64,000 bases of DNA from positions 90,351 through 154,350 of the forward strand of contig NZ_VFAC01000006.1 of assembly GCF_007644105.1 (NCBI RefSeq). Direction: 5' to 3'. Position numbers and translations under genes: made by a program. Shown here one piece after another: positions 1 through 9,022 of this stretch. Each line of letters opens with the position of its first letter. Position 1 is the stretch's first letter. The DNA comes from Elioraea rosea. GTDB taxonomy: Bacteria; Pseudomonadota; Alphaproteobacteria; Acetobacterales; Acetobacteraceae. Under the pieces are notes generated by a model. It was not told where the DNA came from, did not search any database, and saw only the letters and a program-made list of their open reading frames with translations.

Positions 1-8
1 GCGCTCGA

Positions 9-14
9 CCCTCC
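9..14 (-). promoter_or_regulatory. Shine-Dalgarno of a gene starting just off the left edge
   Basis: Read on the minus strand, GGAGGG lies 8 nt before the window edge, the right distance for a start codon just outside. The gene would be co-directional with folK and about 90 nt downstream of it. In many alphaproteobacteria folK is followed by rpoZ (RNA polymerase omega), so rpoZ is the natural guess, but none of its coding sequence is visible. Confidence 0.4.
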
Positions 15-85
15 GGTAATGACCCCATGGGGCGGATCAGATGAAATAGCGTGCTGCGGCGCGGCAATCAAGCGCCAGCGCGCCG

Positions 86-604
86 TCAGGCCTCGCCCGG
101 AGCCTGCCCGAGGGGTCGGCACTCCGCCCGGTCCGCCTCCGGCAGGGCATGGATCATCGCCTCGACCGTCTCGCCGCTCACCGGATGGCGCCAGCCGGGG
201 GCGACCTCCGTGAGCGGCATAAGCACGAAGGCCCGGCCGGCGAGCCGGGGGTGCGGCAGGATGGGGGCCTTGTCGTCGCGGACGATGCCATCGAGGTCGA
301 GCAGGTCGATGTCGAGCGTGCGCGGGGCATTGCGCTCCCCCCTCACCCGGCCGAACCGCGACTCGATGCCGTGCAGCGCCGCGAGCAGGATCGAGGGGTC
401 GGCCCGCCCCTCGAGGCGGCAGACGGCGTTGACGTAGCGCGGCTGGTCGGAGGCAGGCACGGGCGCGCTGTCCCACAGCCCGGACAGCGTTCCGCCCGTT
501 ATGCCTGGCAGTGCAACGAGGGCGTCGAAGGCGCGTTGGATCGTCTCGGCTGGCGCCGATCCGTCAGGGGTGCGAAGATTTCCGCCGAGGGCTATGAGGA
601 TCAC
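86..604 (-). CDS. folK: 2-amino-4-hydroxy-6-hydroxymethyldihydropteridine pyrophosphokinase
   Basis: FolK (HPPK) transfers pyrophosphate from ATP to 6-hydroxymethyl-7,8-dihydropterin in cytoplasmic folate synthesis. The 172-residue protein is full length for the family. It starts with the pterin-binding strand MILIALGGNL, has the Mg-ATP segment RTLDIDLLDLDG (Asp98 and Asp100 are the metal ligands by family analogy), and then LPHPRLAGRAFVL near residues 117-128. It is a single-domain enzyme, not fused to FolB or FolP. It is divergent from the NYN gene across about 130 nt, and a ribosome binding site for another gene lies downstream near the edge. Confidence 0.95.
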   Translation of the reverse strand: MILIALGGNLRTPDGSAPAETIQRAFDALVALPGITGGTLSGLWDSAPVPASDQPRYVNAVCRLEGRADPSILLAALHGIESRFGRVRGERNAPRTLDIDLLDLDGIVRDDKAPILPHPRLAGRAFVLMPLTEVAPGWRHPVSGETVEAMIHALPEADRAECRPLGQAPGEA

Positions 605-731
605 TCTTCATCTTTCGGACACGATGCGGTTAGCTGGCCTACGTCATCTGTTGACGGGATTCGGCGCCGTTGACCCAGCGGGTGTACCATTCAGTTGCAC
701 GGCATGACCATTGCCGGGTGAGGAGTTGTCA

Positions 732-1430
732 ATGTTCCACGAAAAAGAGCGAGTCGCCGTCTTCATCGATGGCGCGAACCTCTATTCTGCCTCACGCACC
801 CTCGGGTTCGACGTCGACTACAAGTCACTGCATGCGTACTTCAAGAACAAGGCGTATGTCGTTCGCCTGTTCTACTACACCGCCGTGCTGGAGACCGAGG
901 AGTACACGCCGCTGAAGCCCCTGGTCGATTGGCTCGGCTACAACGGCTACTCGGTGGTGACGAAACCGGCGAAGGAGTTCACCGATTCCACCGGGCGCCG
1001 CCGCGTGAAGGGCAACATGGACATCGAGCTTGCGATCGACATGCTCGAGATGGCCCCGCATGTGGAGCACATCGTCCTGTTCTCCGGAGACGGCGACTTC
1101 CGCCGGCTGATCGAGGCCGTGCAGAGGAAGGGCGTGCGCGTGACCGTGGTCTCGACGATCAAGACCCAGCCCGTGCTGATCGCCGACGAGCTTCGCCGCC
1201 AGGCAGACCAGTTCGTCGATCTTGCCGACATCATGGGCGAGTTCACCCGCCGCATCGTACCCCCGCGCGACCGTGACGCGCCGCGCGAGGCAGCCCCCTC
1301 GCTCGGACGCGACCGCGGCGAGGGCGTCGCCGCCACCGGCCGGACGTTCACGGTCGAGACGGTCGGCGGTACGCCGCGGCCGACGCCGGACGCGCCCTGG
1401 CGCGGCCTTCCCGAAACCGGCAACACCTGA
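732..1430 (+). CDS. NYN-domain (LabA/DUF88) PIN-like nuclease family protein
   Basis: This 232-residue protein has the NYN/PIN-like fold used by RNA-acting nucleases such as LabA, MARF1-type and Zc3h12a-type proteins. The acidic positions that bind metal are visible: VFIDGANLY (Asp13), KGNMDIELAIDML (Asp97, Asp103) and LFSGDGDFRRL (Asp120, Asp122). The last 60 residues are a low-complexity, charged and Pro-rich tail. I chose the ATG at 732 because AGGAG lies 6 nt upstream; an in-frame TTG 21 nt earlier has no such site. The stop codon overlaps the probable CTG start of the downstream uracil-DNA glycosylase, so the two are probably translated together. The RNA or DNA target is unknown. Confidence 0.88.
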   Translation: MFHEKERVAVFIDGANLYSASRTLGFDVDYKSLHAYFKNKAYVVRLFYYTAVLETEEYTPLKPLVDWLGYNGYSVVTKPAKEFTDSTGRRRVKGNMDIELAIDMLEMAPHVEHIVLFSGDGDFRRLIEAVQRKGVRVTVVSTIKTQPVLIADELRRQADQFVDLADIMGEFTRRIVPPRDRDAPREAAPSLGRDRGEGVAATGRTFTVETVGGTPRPTPDAPWRGLPETGNT

Positions 1431-1449
1431 CCGGTCACCACCTGACCGG
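1424..1449 (+). repeat. 11-nt direct repeat at the NYN/UDG junction
   Basis: CACCTGACCGG occurs twice with a 15-nt period (1424-1434 and 1439-1449), spanning the NYN stop codon and the start region of the glycosylase. Each copy places a CTG codon in the glycosylase frame (1427 and 1442). The period is five codons, so it looks like an in-frame slippage duplication. Confidence 0.6.
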
Positions 1450-2107
1450 CCTTCCCTCGCCGCCTGAGCCGGATTGCCGGCTCTGCGCGCGCCTGGCCGC
1501 GTTCCGCGACGACAATCGTCGCCGGTTCGCGGCCGACCCGGAAGGCCCCTGGCACAACGCGCCCGTTCCCTCCTTCGGCCCGCTCGGCGCGCCCCTCCTC
1601 ATCGTCGGGCTCGCACCGGGCCTGCGGGGCGCGAACCGGACGGGGCGGCCCTTCACCGGCGATTGGGCGGGCGATCTCCTCTACGCCGCGCTGCTGCGGT
1701 TCGGCCTCGCCTCAGGCACGTATGACGAGCGGGCCGATGACGGGCTGGTGCTGACGGGGGCGCGCATCTGCAACGCGGTGCGCTGCGTGCCGCCAGAGAA
1801 CAAGCCAACCCCGGCAGAGATCGCCACCTGCAGCCGGTTCCTCGCCGACGAGATTGGCGCGATGCCGGGCCTTAGGGTGGTCCTCGCCCTCGGGGCGATC
1901 GCGCATGGTGCGGTGCTGCGCGCGCTGGGGCAGAGGCTGTCGGCGCACCGCTTCGCCCACGCCGCGCTCCACACGCTCGCCCCTGGGCTCGTGCTGGCCG
2001 ACAGCTATCATTGCAGCCGCTACAACACCAATACCGGCCGATTGACTGAATCGATGTTCTTCAACGTATTCGAGCAGATCATTCCTATCCTGCATGAGAA
2101 ACGCTGA
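1427..2107 (+). CDS. Uracil-DNA glycosylase, family 5 (UDGb-like), non-canonical start
   Basis: It removes uracil and related deaminated bases from DNA as the first step of base excision repair. From the CTG at 1427 the product is 226 residues. Motif 1 GLAPGLRGANRTGRPFTGD (about 61-79), NAVRCVPPENKPT and the H-C-S-R-Y-N-T-N-T-G segment near residue 195 (the family HPSxxNxxTG motif) are present. Cys17, Cys20, Cys120 and Cys135 match the 4Fe-4S ligands. No ATG, GTG or TTG exists in frame between the upstream stop (1274-1276) and GTG 1748, and starting at 1748 would delete motif 1 and two cluster cysteines. CTG 1427 overlaps the NYN stop as CTGA, like the GTGA/ATGA junctions of other genes here; CTG 1442 is the alternative. 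The 3' end overlaps the next gene by 14 nt. Confidence 0.85.
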   Translation: MTGHHLTGLPSPPEPDCRLCARLAAFRDDNRRRFAADPEGPWHNAPVPSFGPLGAPLLIVGLAPGLRGANRTGRPFTGDWAGDLLYAALLRFGLASGTYDERADDGLVLTGARICNAVRCVPPENKPTPAEIATCSRFLADEIGAMPGLRVVLALGAIAHGAVLRALGQRLSAHRFAHAALHTLAPGLVLADSYHCSRYNTNTGRLTESMFFNVFEQIIPILHEKR

Positions 2108-3293
2108 CGCGTCCTCCCGCCCGTCCGTGCCACCGGTGTGGCTGCTCGCTGCGCTGATCTCGCTCGGACCGCTCTCGACTGACCTCTACCTCCCTGCCCT
2201 GCCAGCGATTGCCGACGCCTTCGGAACCGACGCAGCGGGGGTCCAGTGGACGCTGTCGGGCTTCCTTCTCGCCTTCGCTCCGAGCCAGCTGGTCTACGGA
2301 CCGATGGCAGACCGGTTCGGCAGGCGCCCGGCCATGCTCTGGGGGCTCGGCCTGTTCCTCGCCGGAACCGCCGCCTGCGCCGTCGCGCCGACGTTGGGGC
2401 TGCTCGTGCTCGCCAGGCTCGTCCAGGCCATCGGCGCCTGCGCCGGTCCCGTCGTCGCGCGTGCCGTCGTCCGCGACACCGTGCCGCCGGAGCGTGCGCC
2501 GGCGGTGTTCGCCACCATGGCTGGGCTGATGTCGCTCGCCCCCGCCATCGGGCCCGTGCTCGGCGGGGCCGTCACCGCCCTGTCGGGCTGGCGCGCGACC
2601 TTCGTGCTGCTCGGCCTCGTCTCAATCCTGGTGAGCGTCGCCGCAACCCGGCGGCTCGCCGAGACCGCGCCTGCGCTCGACCGCGCCGCCCTCGACCCCG
2701 CCTCGCTCCGGCGCGCCTATGGCGGGCTGGTCGCCGACCGGTGGTTCCTCCGTCACGCGCTGGTGGCGACGGCGAGCTACACGGGCCTGTTCTGCTTCAT
2801 CTCCGGCAGCTCGCACGTCATCCAGCGCGGCCTCGGCATCGGACCGGGCGCGTACGGGCTCGTCTTCGCCTCGGCCGTCGGCGGGTATCTCGCAGGAAGC
2901 CTTCTGGTGCGCCGGCTTGCCGGGCGAATCTCGCCGCGGCGGATGATGCAGGTGGGCTCCGCCTGGTGCCTCGTCTGCGGCTGGGCAGGGCCTCTCTCGC
3001 TCGCGTTCGCCGGGCCGAGCCTCGCGACCGTCGCGCTTCCGCTGATCCTCTACATGGTCGGCTTTGCCGTGGTCCAGCCGAACGCCCAGGCCGGGGCGAT
3101 CGCGCCCTTCCCGGCGATGGCGGGCCGGGCCTCTGCCCTGCTCGGCTGCCTGCAATGGAGCCTCGCGGCCCTCGCCGGCCTCGCCCTCGGCAGCGTTCTC
3201 GACGAGCAAGGCTGGGCGATGGCGCTCGGGATCGCGCTCTCGGGCTCCGCCGCCTTCGCCCTCGTGCTCAGCCTTCCGGAGGAGCCGTCCCGC

Positions 3294-3302
<9 letters not shown>
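2094..3302 (+). CDS. MFS drug-resistance transporter, Bcr/CflA family
   Basis: This is an inner-membrane proton-coupled efflux protein of 402 residues with twelve predicted hydrophobic segments. The N-terminal helix carries the Bcr/CflA hallmark LSTDLYLPALP (about 27-37), and MFS motif A, GPMADRFGRRP, lies at about 69-79 between helices 2 and 3. The second half shows the usual repeat symmetry. It starts inside the last codons of the uracil-DNA glycosylase, so the two are co-transcribed, although their functions look unrelated. The 3' end overlaps the convergent glutathione peroxidase gene by 9 nt. Family members export chloramphenicol, bicyclomycin or sulfonamides; the substrate here cannot be told. 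Confidence 0.9.
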
Positions 3303-3863
<561 letters not shown>

Positions 3864-3922
3864 CGCGATCTCTCCACGTCCCGGCCATAGATGCGCAGCT
3901 ATTCGACAGCTACAAGGGAGGC

Positions 3923-5542
3923 ATGACGCGGCGGATGCTCGCGCGGGAGGAGACGTACGAGGCACTCGCCGGGCGCTTCCGCTGGCGCGTGCCGGCGCGG
4001 TTCAACATCGCCGCCGCGATCGACGCCTGGGCCGACGGCTCGGGCCGCACCGCGCTGATCGCCATCGCCGAGGACGGGCGCGAAGAGCGCTGGTCCTTCG
4101 ACAGGCTGAAGGCGCTGTCGTGCAAGATCGCCAACGTGCTCGCAGCCCGAGGGGTGCGGCGCGGCGACCGTGTCGCCATCCTCCTGCCCCAGCGGCCAGA
4201 GACGGCTGCAGCCCACCTCGCCGCCTACCGGCTGGGTGCGATCGCCGTGCCGCTCTTCACCCTTTTCGGCCCCGATGCCGTGTCGTTCCGGCTCGCAGAC
4301 AGCGGCGCGGCGGCCGTCATCACCGACCGTGCGGGCGCGGCCCTGCTCGCGCCGCTGCGCGCCTTGCTTCCTGATCTCCGCTGCGTCCTCTCGGCCGACG
4401 GCGCAGCGGACGGCGCGGAGGACCTGCCCGCGCTCGCCTCCCGCGCGTCCGACAGCTTCGCCACGGCCGACACCGCCGCCGATGATCCGGCGCTGATCAT
4501 CTACACCTCGGGCACCACCGGGCAGCCGAAGGGCGCGCTGCATGCACACCGTGTCCTGCTCGGCCACCTTCCCGGCGTGGAGCTGCCGCACCGCTTCTTC
4601 CCGCAGGACGGCGACCTGTTCTGGACGCCGGCCGACTGGGCCTGGATCGGCGGGCTTCTCGACGTCCTCCTGCCGAGCCTGTTCCACGGCGTGCCCGTTC
4701 TCGCGCGACGCTTCGCCAAGTTCGACGCGGATGCCGCCTACGCGCTGATGGCGCGCGCCGGGGTGCGCAACGTGTTCATGCCCGCGACGGCGCTCAGGCT
4801 TCTGCGTGCGGCGAAGCCACCACCCGGGCTCACGCTCCGCAGCCTCGCCTCGGGCGGGGAGACGCTGGGGGAGGCGCTTCTCGACTGGGGCCGCGCGACC
4901 TTCGGCCTCACCATCAACGAGTTCTATGGCCAGACGGAAGCCAACCTTCTCGTCGCCAACTGCGCCGACCTCTTCCCTCCCGCGCCTGGCTCGATGGGCC
5001 GCGCCGTGCCGGGCCACCAGGTCGCCGTGATCGGGCCGGAGGGCGAGGCGCTCCCGCACGGCACGCTCGGCGACATCGCCGTGCGCCGCCCGGACCCCGT
5101 GATGATGCTCGGCTACTGGAACAACCCGGAGGCGGCCGCGGCGAAGTTCCGCGGCGCGTGGCTTGTGACCGGCGATCAGGGCCGGCAGGACGAGCAGGGC
5201 AACCTGTTCTTCGTCGGCCGCGACGACGACGTGATCACCTCCGCCGGCTACCGCATAGGCCCGGGCGAGGTCGAGGAGTGCCTGACGCGCCACCCCGCCG
5301 TCGCGCTCGCCGCCGTCATCGGCGTGCCCGACCCGGTGCGCACCGAGCGGGTGAAGGCCTTCCTCGTGCTCCGCCCCGGCCATGCGCCGGGCGAGGCGCT
5401 TGCGGCCGAGATCCAGCACTTCGTCCGCACGCGGCTCGCCGCGCACGAGTACCCGCGCGAGATCGCGTTCCTCGACGCGCTGCCGATGACAGCGACGGGC
5501 AAGGTGATGCGCAAGGCGCTGAGGGAAAGCGAGCGCGGCTGA
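3923..5542 (+). CDS. AMP-dependent acyl-CoA synthetase/ligase
   Basis: This 539-residue member of the adenylate-forming (ANL) superfamily activates a carboxylic acid as acyl-AMP and then acyl-CoA in the cytoplasm. The phosphate-binding loop YTSGTTGQPKG lies near residue 195, followed by the A5-like motif NEFYGQTEANLL, the A7 motif VTGDQGRQDEQGNLFFVGR, the hinge DDDVITSAGYRIGPGEVEE and the C-terminal lysine motif TATGKVMRK. Overall layout resembles acetyl- or medium-chain acyl-CoA synthetases rather than long-chain FadD. The start has GGGAGG immediately upstream; an ATG four codons later is possible. It stands alone between convergent smpB and divergent gpx, so the substrate cannot be inferred from context. 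Confidence 0.9.
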   Translation: MTRRMLAREETYEALAGRFRWRVPARFNIAAAIDAWADGSGRTALIAIAEDGREERWSFDRLKALSCKIANVLAARGVRRGDRVAILLPQRPETAAAHLAAYRLGAIAVPLFTLFGPDAVSFRLADSGAAAVITDRAGAALLAPLRALLPDLRCVLSADGAADGAEDLPALASRASDSFATADTAADDPALIIYTSGTTGQPKGALHAHRVLLGHLPGVELPHRFFPQDGDLFWTPADWAWIGGLLDVLLPSLFHGVPVLARRFAKFDADAAYALMARAGVRNVFMPATALRLLRAAKPPPGLTLRSLASGGETLGEALLDWGRATFGLTINEFYGQTEANLLVANCADLFPPAPGSMGRAVPGHQVAVIGPEGEALPHGTLGDIAVRRPDPVMMLGYWNNPEAAAAKFRGAWLVTGDQGRQDEQGNLFFVGRDDDVITSAGYRIGPGEVEECLTRHPAVALAAVIGVPDPVRTERVKAFLVLRPGHAPGEALAAEIQHFVRTRLAAHEYPREIAFLDALPMTATGKVMRKALRESERG

Positions 5543-5549
5543 AGCCTGC

Positions 5550-6032
5550 TCAGCCCCGCGCGCGCAAAAGCCGCGCTTTCTCGCGCTGCCAGTCGCGCTG
5601 CTTGATCGCCTCGCGCTTGTCCGCCTTCTTGCGGCCGACGGCGACGCCGAGCAGCACCTTCGCCCGGCCCTTCTCGTTGAAGGCGATCTCGAGCGGAACG
5701 ATCGTCGAGCCCTCGCGCGCGATCGCGCCGAACAGCTCGCGCATCTGCTTCCGGTGCACCAGCAGCTTGCGCGGCGAGCGCGGCTCGAAGCGCGAGAGCA
5801 CGCCGGCCTGGTACTCGGGGATGTAGGCGTTGAACAGCCAGAGCTCTCCGTCGCGCTCGCCCGCCCAGGCTTCGGTCAGCGTCGCGCGGCCGTGGCGGAG
5901 GCTCTTCACCTCCGGGCCCTTGAGCACGATGCCTGCCTCGAGCGTCTGCTTGATCGTGTAGTCGTGGCGCGCCTTGCGGTTCTGCGCCGCGACGCCGTGC
6001 GAGATCAGGCCCTTCTTGCGTGGCTCTGCCAC
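5550..6032 (-). CDS. smpB: SsrA-binding protein
   Basis: SmpB binds tmRNA and brings it to stalled ribosomes for trans-translation. The 160-residue product starts at a GTG (V-AEPRKKGL), with GGAG about 7 nt upstream lying right after the dapA stop codon. Hallmarks are the N-terminal NRKARHDYTI, the core LKGPEVKSLRHGRATLTEAW and the basic C-terminal tail GRKKADKREAIKQRDWQREK, which mimics the anticodon arm on the ribosome. A longer in-frame ORF reaching into dapA is not needed. dapA-smpB form a two-gene operon, a common alphaproteobacterial pairing. Confidence 0.96.
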   Translation of the reverse strand: MAEPRKKGLISHGVAAQNRKARHDYTIKQTLEAGIVLKGPEVKSLRHGRATLTEAWAGERDGELWLFNAYIPEYQAGVLSRFEPRSPRKLLVHRKQMRELFGAIAREGSTIVPLEIAFNEKGRAKVLLGVAVGRKKADKREAIKQRDWQREKARLLRARG

Positions 6033-6042
6033 CGGAACTCCA

Positions 6043-6921
6043 TCAGTTGAGCAGCCCGGCCTGGACGAGGGCCGAGCGCACGCGGCCCTTGTTCGCCTCG
6101 GACACGGGCGCGAGCGGCAGCCGGCACGTCTCCTCGCAATGGCCGAGAAGATGCGCGGCATACTTCACCGGGCCGGGCGAGGTTTCGCAGAACATCGCGT
6201 CGTGCACGGGAAGCAGCCGCTCCTGGATCGCCATCGCCGCGGCCGTCTCGCCTCGCTCCCACGCCTCGTGCATGTCGGCGCAGAGCCTTGGCGCGACATT
6301 CGCGGTCACGGAGATGCAGCCGACGCCGCCGGAGGCAAGGAACGCCACTGCCGTATGGTCCTCGCCGGAGAGCTGAACGAAATCGGGCCCGCAGGCGCTC
6401 TTCTGGTGCAGCGGGCGGGCGAGGTTCGCGGTCGCATCCTTCACGCCGAGGATGTTCGGCAGCTTGGCGAGCCGCGCCATCGTCTCGACGGTCATGTCTA
6501 CGGCAGACCGGCCCGGAATGTTGTAGATGATCACCGGAAGATCAACGGCTTCGGCGATTGCCTTGAAATGGAGATAGAGCCCCTCCTGCGTCGGGCGATT
6601 GTAGTAGGGCGTCACGACCAGGGCGGCGTCGGCGCCGGCGGCCTTGGCGTGCCGGGTGAAGTCGATCGCCTCGTCGGTCGAGTTCGAGCCCGTGCCGGCG
6701 ACGACGGGAACGCGCCTGCCCGCGGCCTCGATGCAGAGCTCGACCACCCGCTTGTGCTCGGCATGCGACAGCGTCGGGCTCTCGCCTGTCGTTCCGACCG
6801 GGACGAGGCCATGCGTGCCCTGCCGCACCTGCCAGTCGACGAAGTCCTGGAACGCCTTCTCGTCGAGCGCGCCGTCCTGGCGCATCGGCGTGATCAGCGC
6901 GACGAGCGATCCCTTCAGCAT
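6043..6921 (-). CDS. dapA: 4-hydroxy-tetrahydrodipicolinate synthase
   Basis: DapA condenses pyruvate with aspartate semialdehyde in lysine and diaminopimelate synthesis. The 292-residue TIM barrel has the normal length. Visible active-site elements are [12 protein letters not shown] (the Thr-Thr pair near residue 44), [14 protein letters not shown] with the catalytic Tyr near 133, and [12 protein letters not shown] with the Schiff-base Lys near 161. The ATG at 6921 follows a GGGAGAGA site; the reading frame stays open far upstream but without coding character. It is divergent from the lytic transglycosylase gene across about 124 nt and sits 10 nt upstream of smpB. Confidence 0.96.
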   Translation of the reverse strand: MLKGSLVALITPMRQDGALDEKAFQDFVDWQVRQGTHGLVPVGTTGESPTLSHAEHKRVVELCIEAAGRRVPVVAGTGSNSTDEAIDFTRHAKAAGADAALVVTPYYNRPTQEGLYLHFKAIAEAVDLPVIIYNIPGRSAVDMTVETMARLAKLPNILGVKDATANLARPLHQKSACGPDFVQLSGEDHTAVAFLASGGVGCISVTANVAPRLCADMHEAWERGETAAAMAIQERLLPVHDAMFCETSPGPVKYAAHLLGHCEETCRLPLAPVSEANKGRVRSALVQAGLLN

Positions 6922-7045
6922 GGCTCTCTCCCTGGCGGGCGGCGCGCGCACCGCGCCACGCCCGCGACCCTGGCCCAACTCCCGGGCACACTCGCGCCTG
7001 AGGCGATCCGTGACAAGAGGCACCCCAAGGCCATACAAGGGCGGC

Positions 7046-9022
7046 ATGCCAGCATGGATCGTCACGAGTCTTGGGGCATTGCTACTGGCGGTTGCTTCGC
7101 CCGCCGCGCATGCCCAGCAGGCCGTGCGGGCGCACTCACTCGACACTGCCTGCCGTGCCGTCGTCACCGCGGCATCAGAGGGTCGCTGGGCCGAGCCTGC
7201 GCGCTGTACCCAGGCTGTGCCCGCTAAGGTCGCGCAGTGGCTCCGCCTCGTCTGGGGCCCCGCGAGCGCAGGCGAGATCGCCCGCTTCGTCTCCGAGAAT
7301 CCCGATTGGCCAATGCAGGTCACGCTCACGCGACGGGCGGAGGACCTGCACGCCCAGCTTCTCGACGATGCAGCCTTCCGCCGCTTCTTCTCCCGGCGCC
7401 CTCCCGCAACGGCATCCGGCAAGCTGCGGCTCGCCGAGGCGGTGGAGACGACCGACCGCGCGGCAGCGACGCGGCTTCGGCGCGAGGCCTGGGTGGCGAT
7501 GCGCGCCGACGCGGCCGATGAGCAGGCCTTCCTCGAGCGCTACGGCAGCGCAATCCGCGCGGAGGATCATTGGGCGCGATTCGACAGGCTGACCTGGGCG
7601 CGCGAGGAGGCAGGCGCGCAGCGGCTGCTGACCCTGCTGCCCACCGGCCGTCAGGTGGCCGCACGCGCACGCCTCACTGCACTCGAGGGCTCGGAAGGCG
7701 ATCTCGTCCAGATGGAGGAGGCGCTGCGCGACCCGCTCGTCTTCCTCGAGCGCGCCCGCAGCCTGCGCAGGCAGGAGCGCGACGACGAATCGCTCCGCCT
7801 CTGGGCCACGCATGCGGCGGCCGCGCAATCGGCTGCCGGCGTGGAGCGGCTGCCGCAGTTCTGGGCAGAGCGGCAGATCCTCATCCGCCGCCTCCTGCGC
7901 CGGGGCGAGGACGCCCGCGCGCGCGACCTTGCCGCAGCACACGGCCTGCCCGCCGCGCCGCAGGAGGCCTATCTCGAGGCAGAGTTCGTCGCGGGCTGGA
8001 TCAGCCTCCGCAGGCGTGGAGACCCGGCCCGCGCGCTCACCCATTTCACCGCTCTCGAGCGTGCCGCGGTCGCGCCCATCTCGGTCGCGCGCGGCTCCTA
8101 CTGGCGCGGCCGCGCGCTCGCCGCCCTGCAGCGGCCGGAGGAGGCGCAGGCCGCCTATCGTGCCGCGGCAGATCACCCGTTCACCTACTACGGCCAGCTC
8201 GCAGCGCTCGCCTCCGGAGAGAGCGAGGCGGAGCTCGCGCTTCGCATCGCTGGCACGCTTCCCCCCGCGGCAGAGCCGGGCCATGTCGCGGCCTTCGCCG
8301 GACGCGAGCTTGCGGAGGCCGCGCGCATCCTCGTCTCGGTCGGCGACCAGCGCCGGGCGCGGATCGTTCTCCTCCGCATGGCAGAGATCGCGCCGGACCC
8401 GGTCGACCGCGGCCTCGTCGGCTCGCTTGCCGTCGTGCTCGGCCAGGCGGAGACGGGCGTGTGGCTCGCCCGCCGCGTGATGGCGACGACGGGAACGGTG
8501 CTGCCGGATGCAGGCTGGCCGATCCCCGTCGAGCCGCCGCCCGGGATCGAGCGCGCCGTCGCGCTCGCGTTGATGCGGCAGGAGAGCAATTTCGAGGTGG
8601 GCGCGGTGAGCCCGGCCGGCGCACGCGGGCTGATGCAGCTGATGCCCGGCACGGCGCGGGCGATGGCGCGCGAGCTCAAGGAACCCGCCCTCGCCAACCG
8701 GCTGCATGACCCGCAGTCGAACATGCGCCTCGGCACGGCCTATCTCGCCAAGCGGCTCGACGAGTTCGACGGCGCCGTGCCCCTCGCCCTTGCCGCCTAC
8801 AATGCGGGGGCGCATCGTGTTCGCCAGTGGCTCGACGCGAACGGCGACCCGCGCACCGGCAGCGTCGACCCGATCGACTGGATCGAGCTGATCCCCTTCT
8901 CGGAGACGCGGAACTACGTGATGCGTGTGATCGAGAGCGTGACGGTCTATCGCGCACGCGGCAGCACGGCGGAGGCCTCCGCGCGGCACCCCGTGCGCAG
9001 CCTCGCGGCGGCACGCCAGTGA
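7046..9022 (+). CDS. Soluble lytic murein transglycosylase (Slt70-like)
   Basis: This periplasmic enzyme cleaves the MurNAc-GlcNAc bond of peptidoglycan with formation of 1,6-anhydroMurNAc. The 658-residue protein starts at an ATG with AAGGG upstream. A Sec signal peptide ([17 protein letters not shown]) covers about the first 24 residues, followed by a long alpha-helical superhelix of TPR-like repeats. The C-terminal SLT domain has the catalytic Glu in [18 protein letters not shown], then [12 protein letters not shown] and [13 protein letters not shown]. It is the first gene of a compact five-gene run whose later members include PgpA and PncC, and its stop overlaps the next start as GTGA. 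Confidence 0.93.
   Translation: MPAWIVTSLGALLLAVASPAAHAQQAVRAHSLDTACRAVVTAASEGRWAEPARCTQAVPAKVAQWLRLVWGPASAGEIARFVSENPDWPMQVTLTRRAEDLHAQLLDDAAFRRFFSRRPPATASGKLRLAEAVETTDRAAATRLRREAWVAMRADAADEQAFLERYGSAIRAEDHWARFDRLTWAREEAGAQRLLTLLPTGRQVAARARLTALEGSEGDLVQMEEALRDPLVFLERARSLRRQERDDESLRLWATHAAAAQSAAGVERLPQFWAERQILIRRLLRRGEDARARDLAAAHGLPAAPQEAYLEAEFVAGWISLRRRGDPARALTHFTALERAAVAPISVARGSYWRGRALAALQRPEEAQAAYRAAADHPFTYYGQLAALASGESEAELALRIAGTLPPAAEPGHVAAFAGRELAEAARILVSVGDQRRARIVLLRMAEIAPDPVDRGLVGSLAVVLGQAETGVWLARRVMATTGTVLPDAGWPIPVEPPPGIERAVALALMRQESNFEVGAVSPAGARGLMQLMPGTARAMARELKEPALANRLHDPQSNMRLGTAYLAKRLDEFDGAVPLALAAYNAGAHRVRQWLDANGDPRTGSVDPIDWIELIPFSETRNYVMRVIESVTVYRARGSTAEASARHPVRSLAAARQ

Noticed and set aside
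711..731. TTG start for the NYN protein
   Set aside because: No ribosome site. The ATG 21 nt downstream has AGGAG at proper spacing.
6922..7422. N-terminal extension of dapA
   Set aside because: The open frame upstream of the ATG overlaps the divergent transglycosylase gene. The ATG at 6921 has a good ribosome site and gives the family length.
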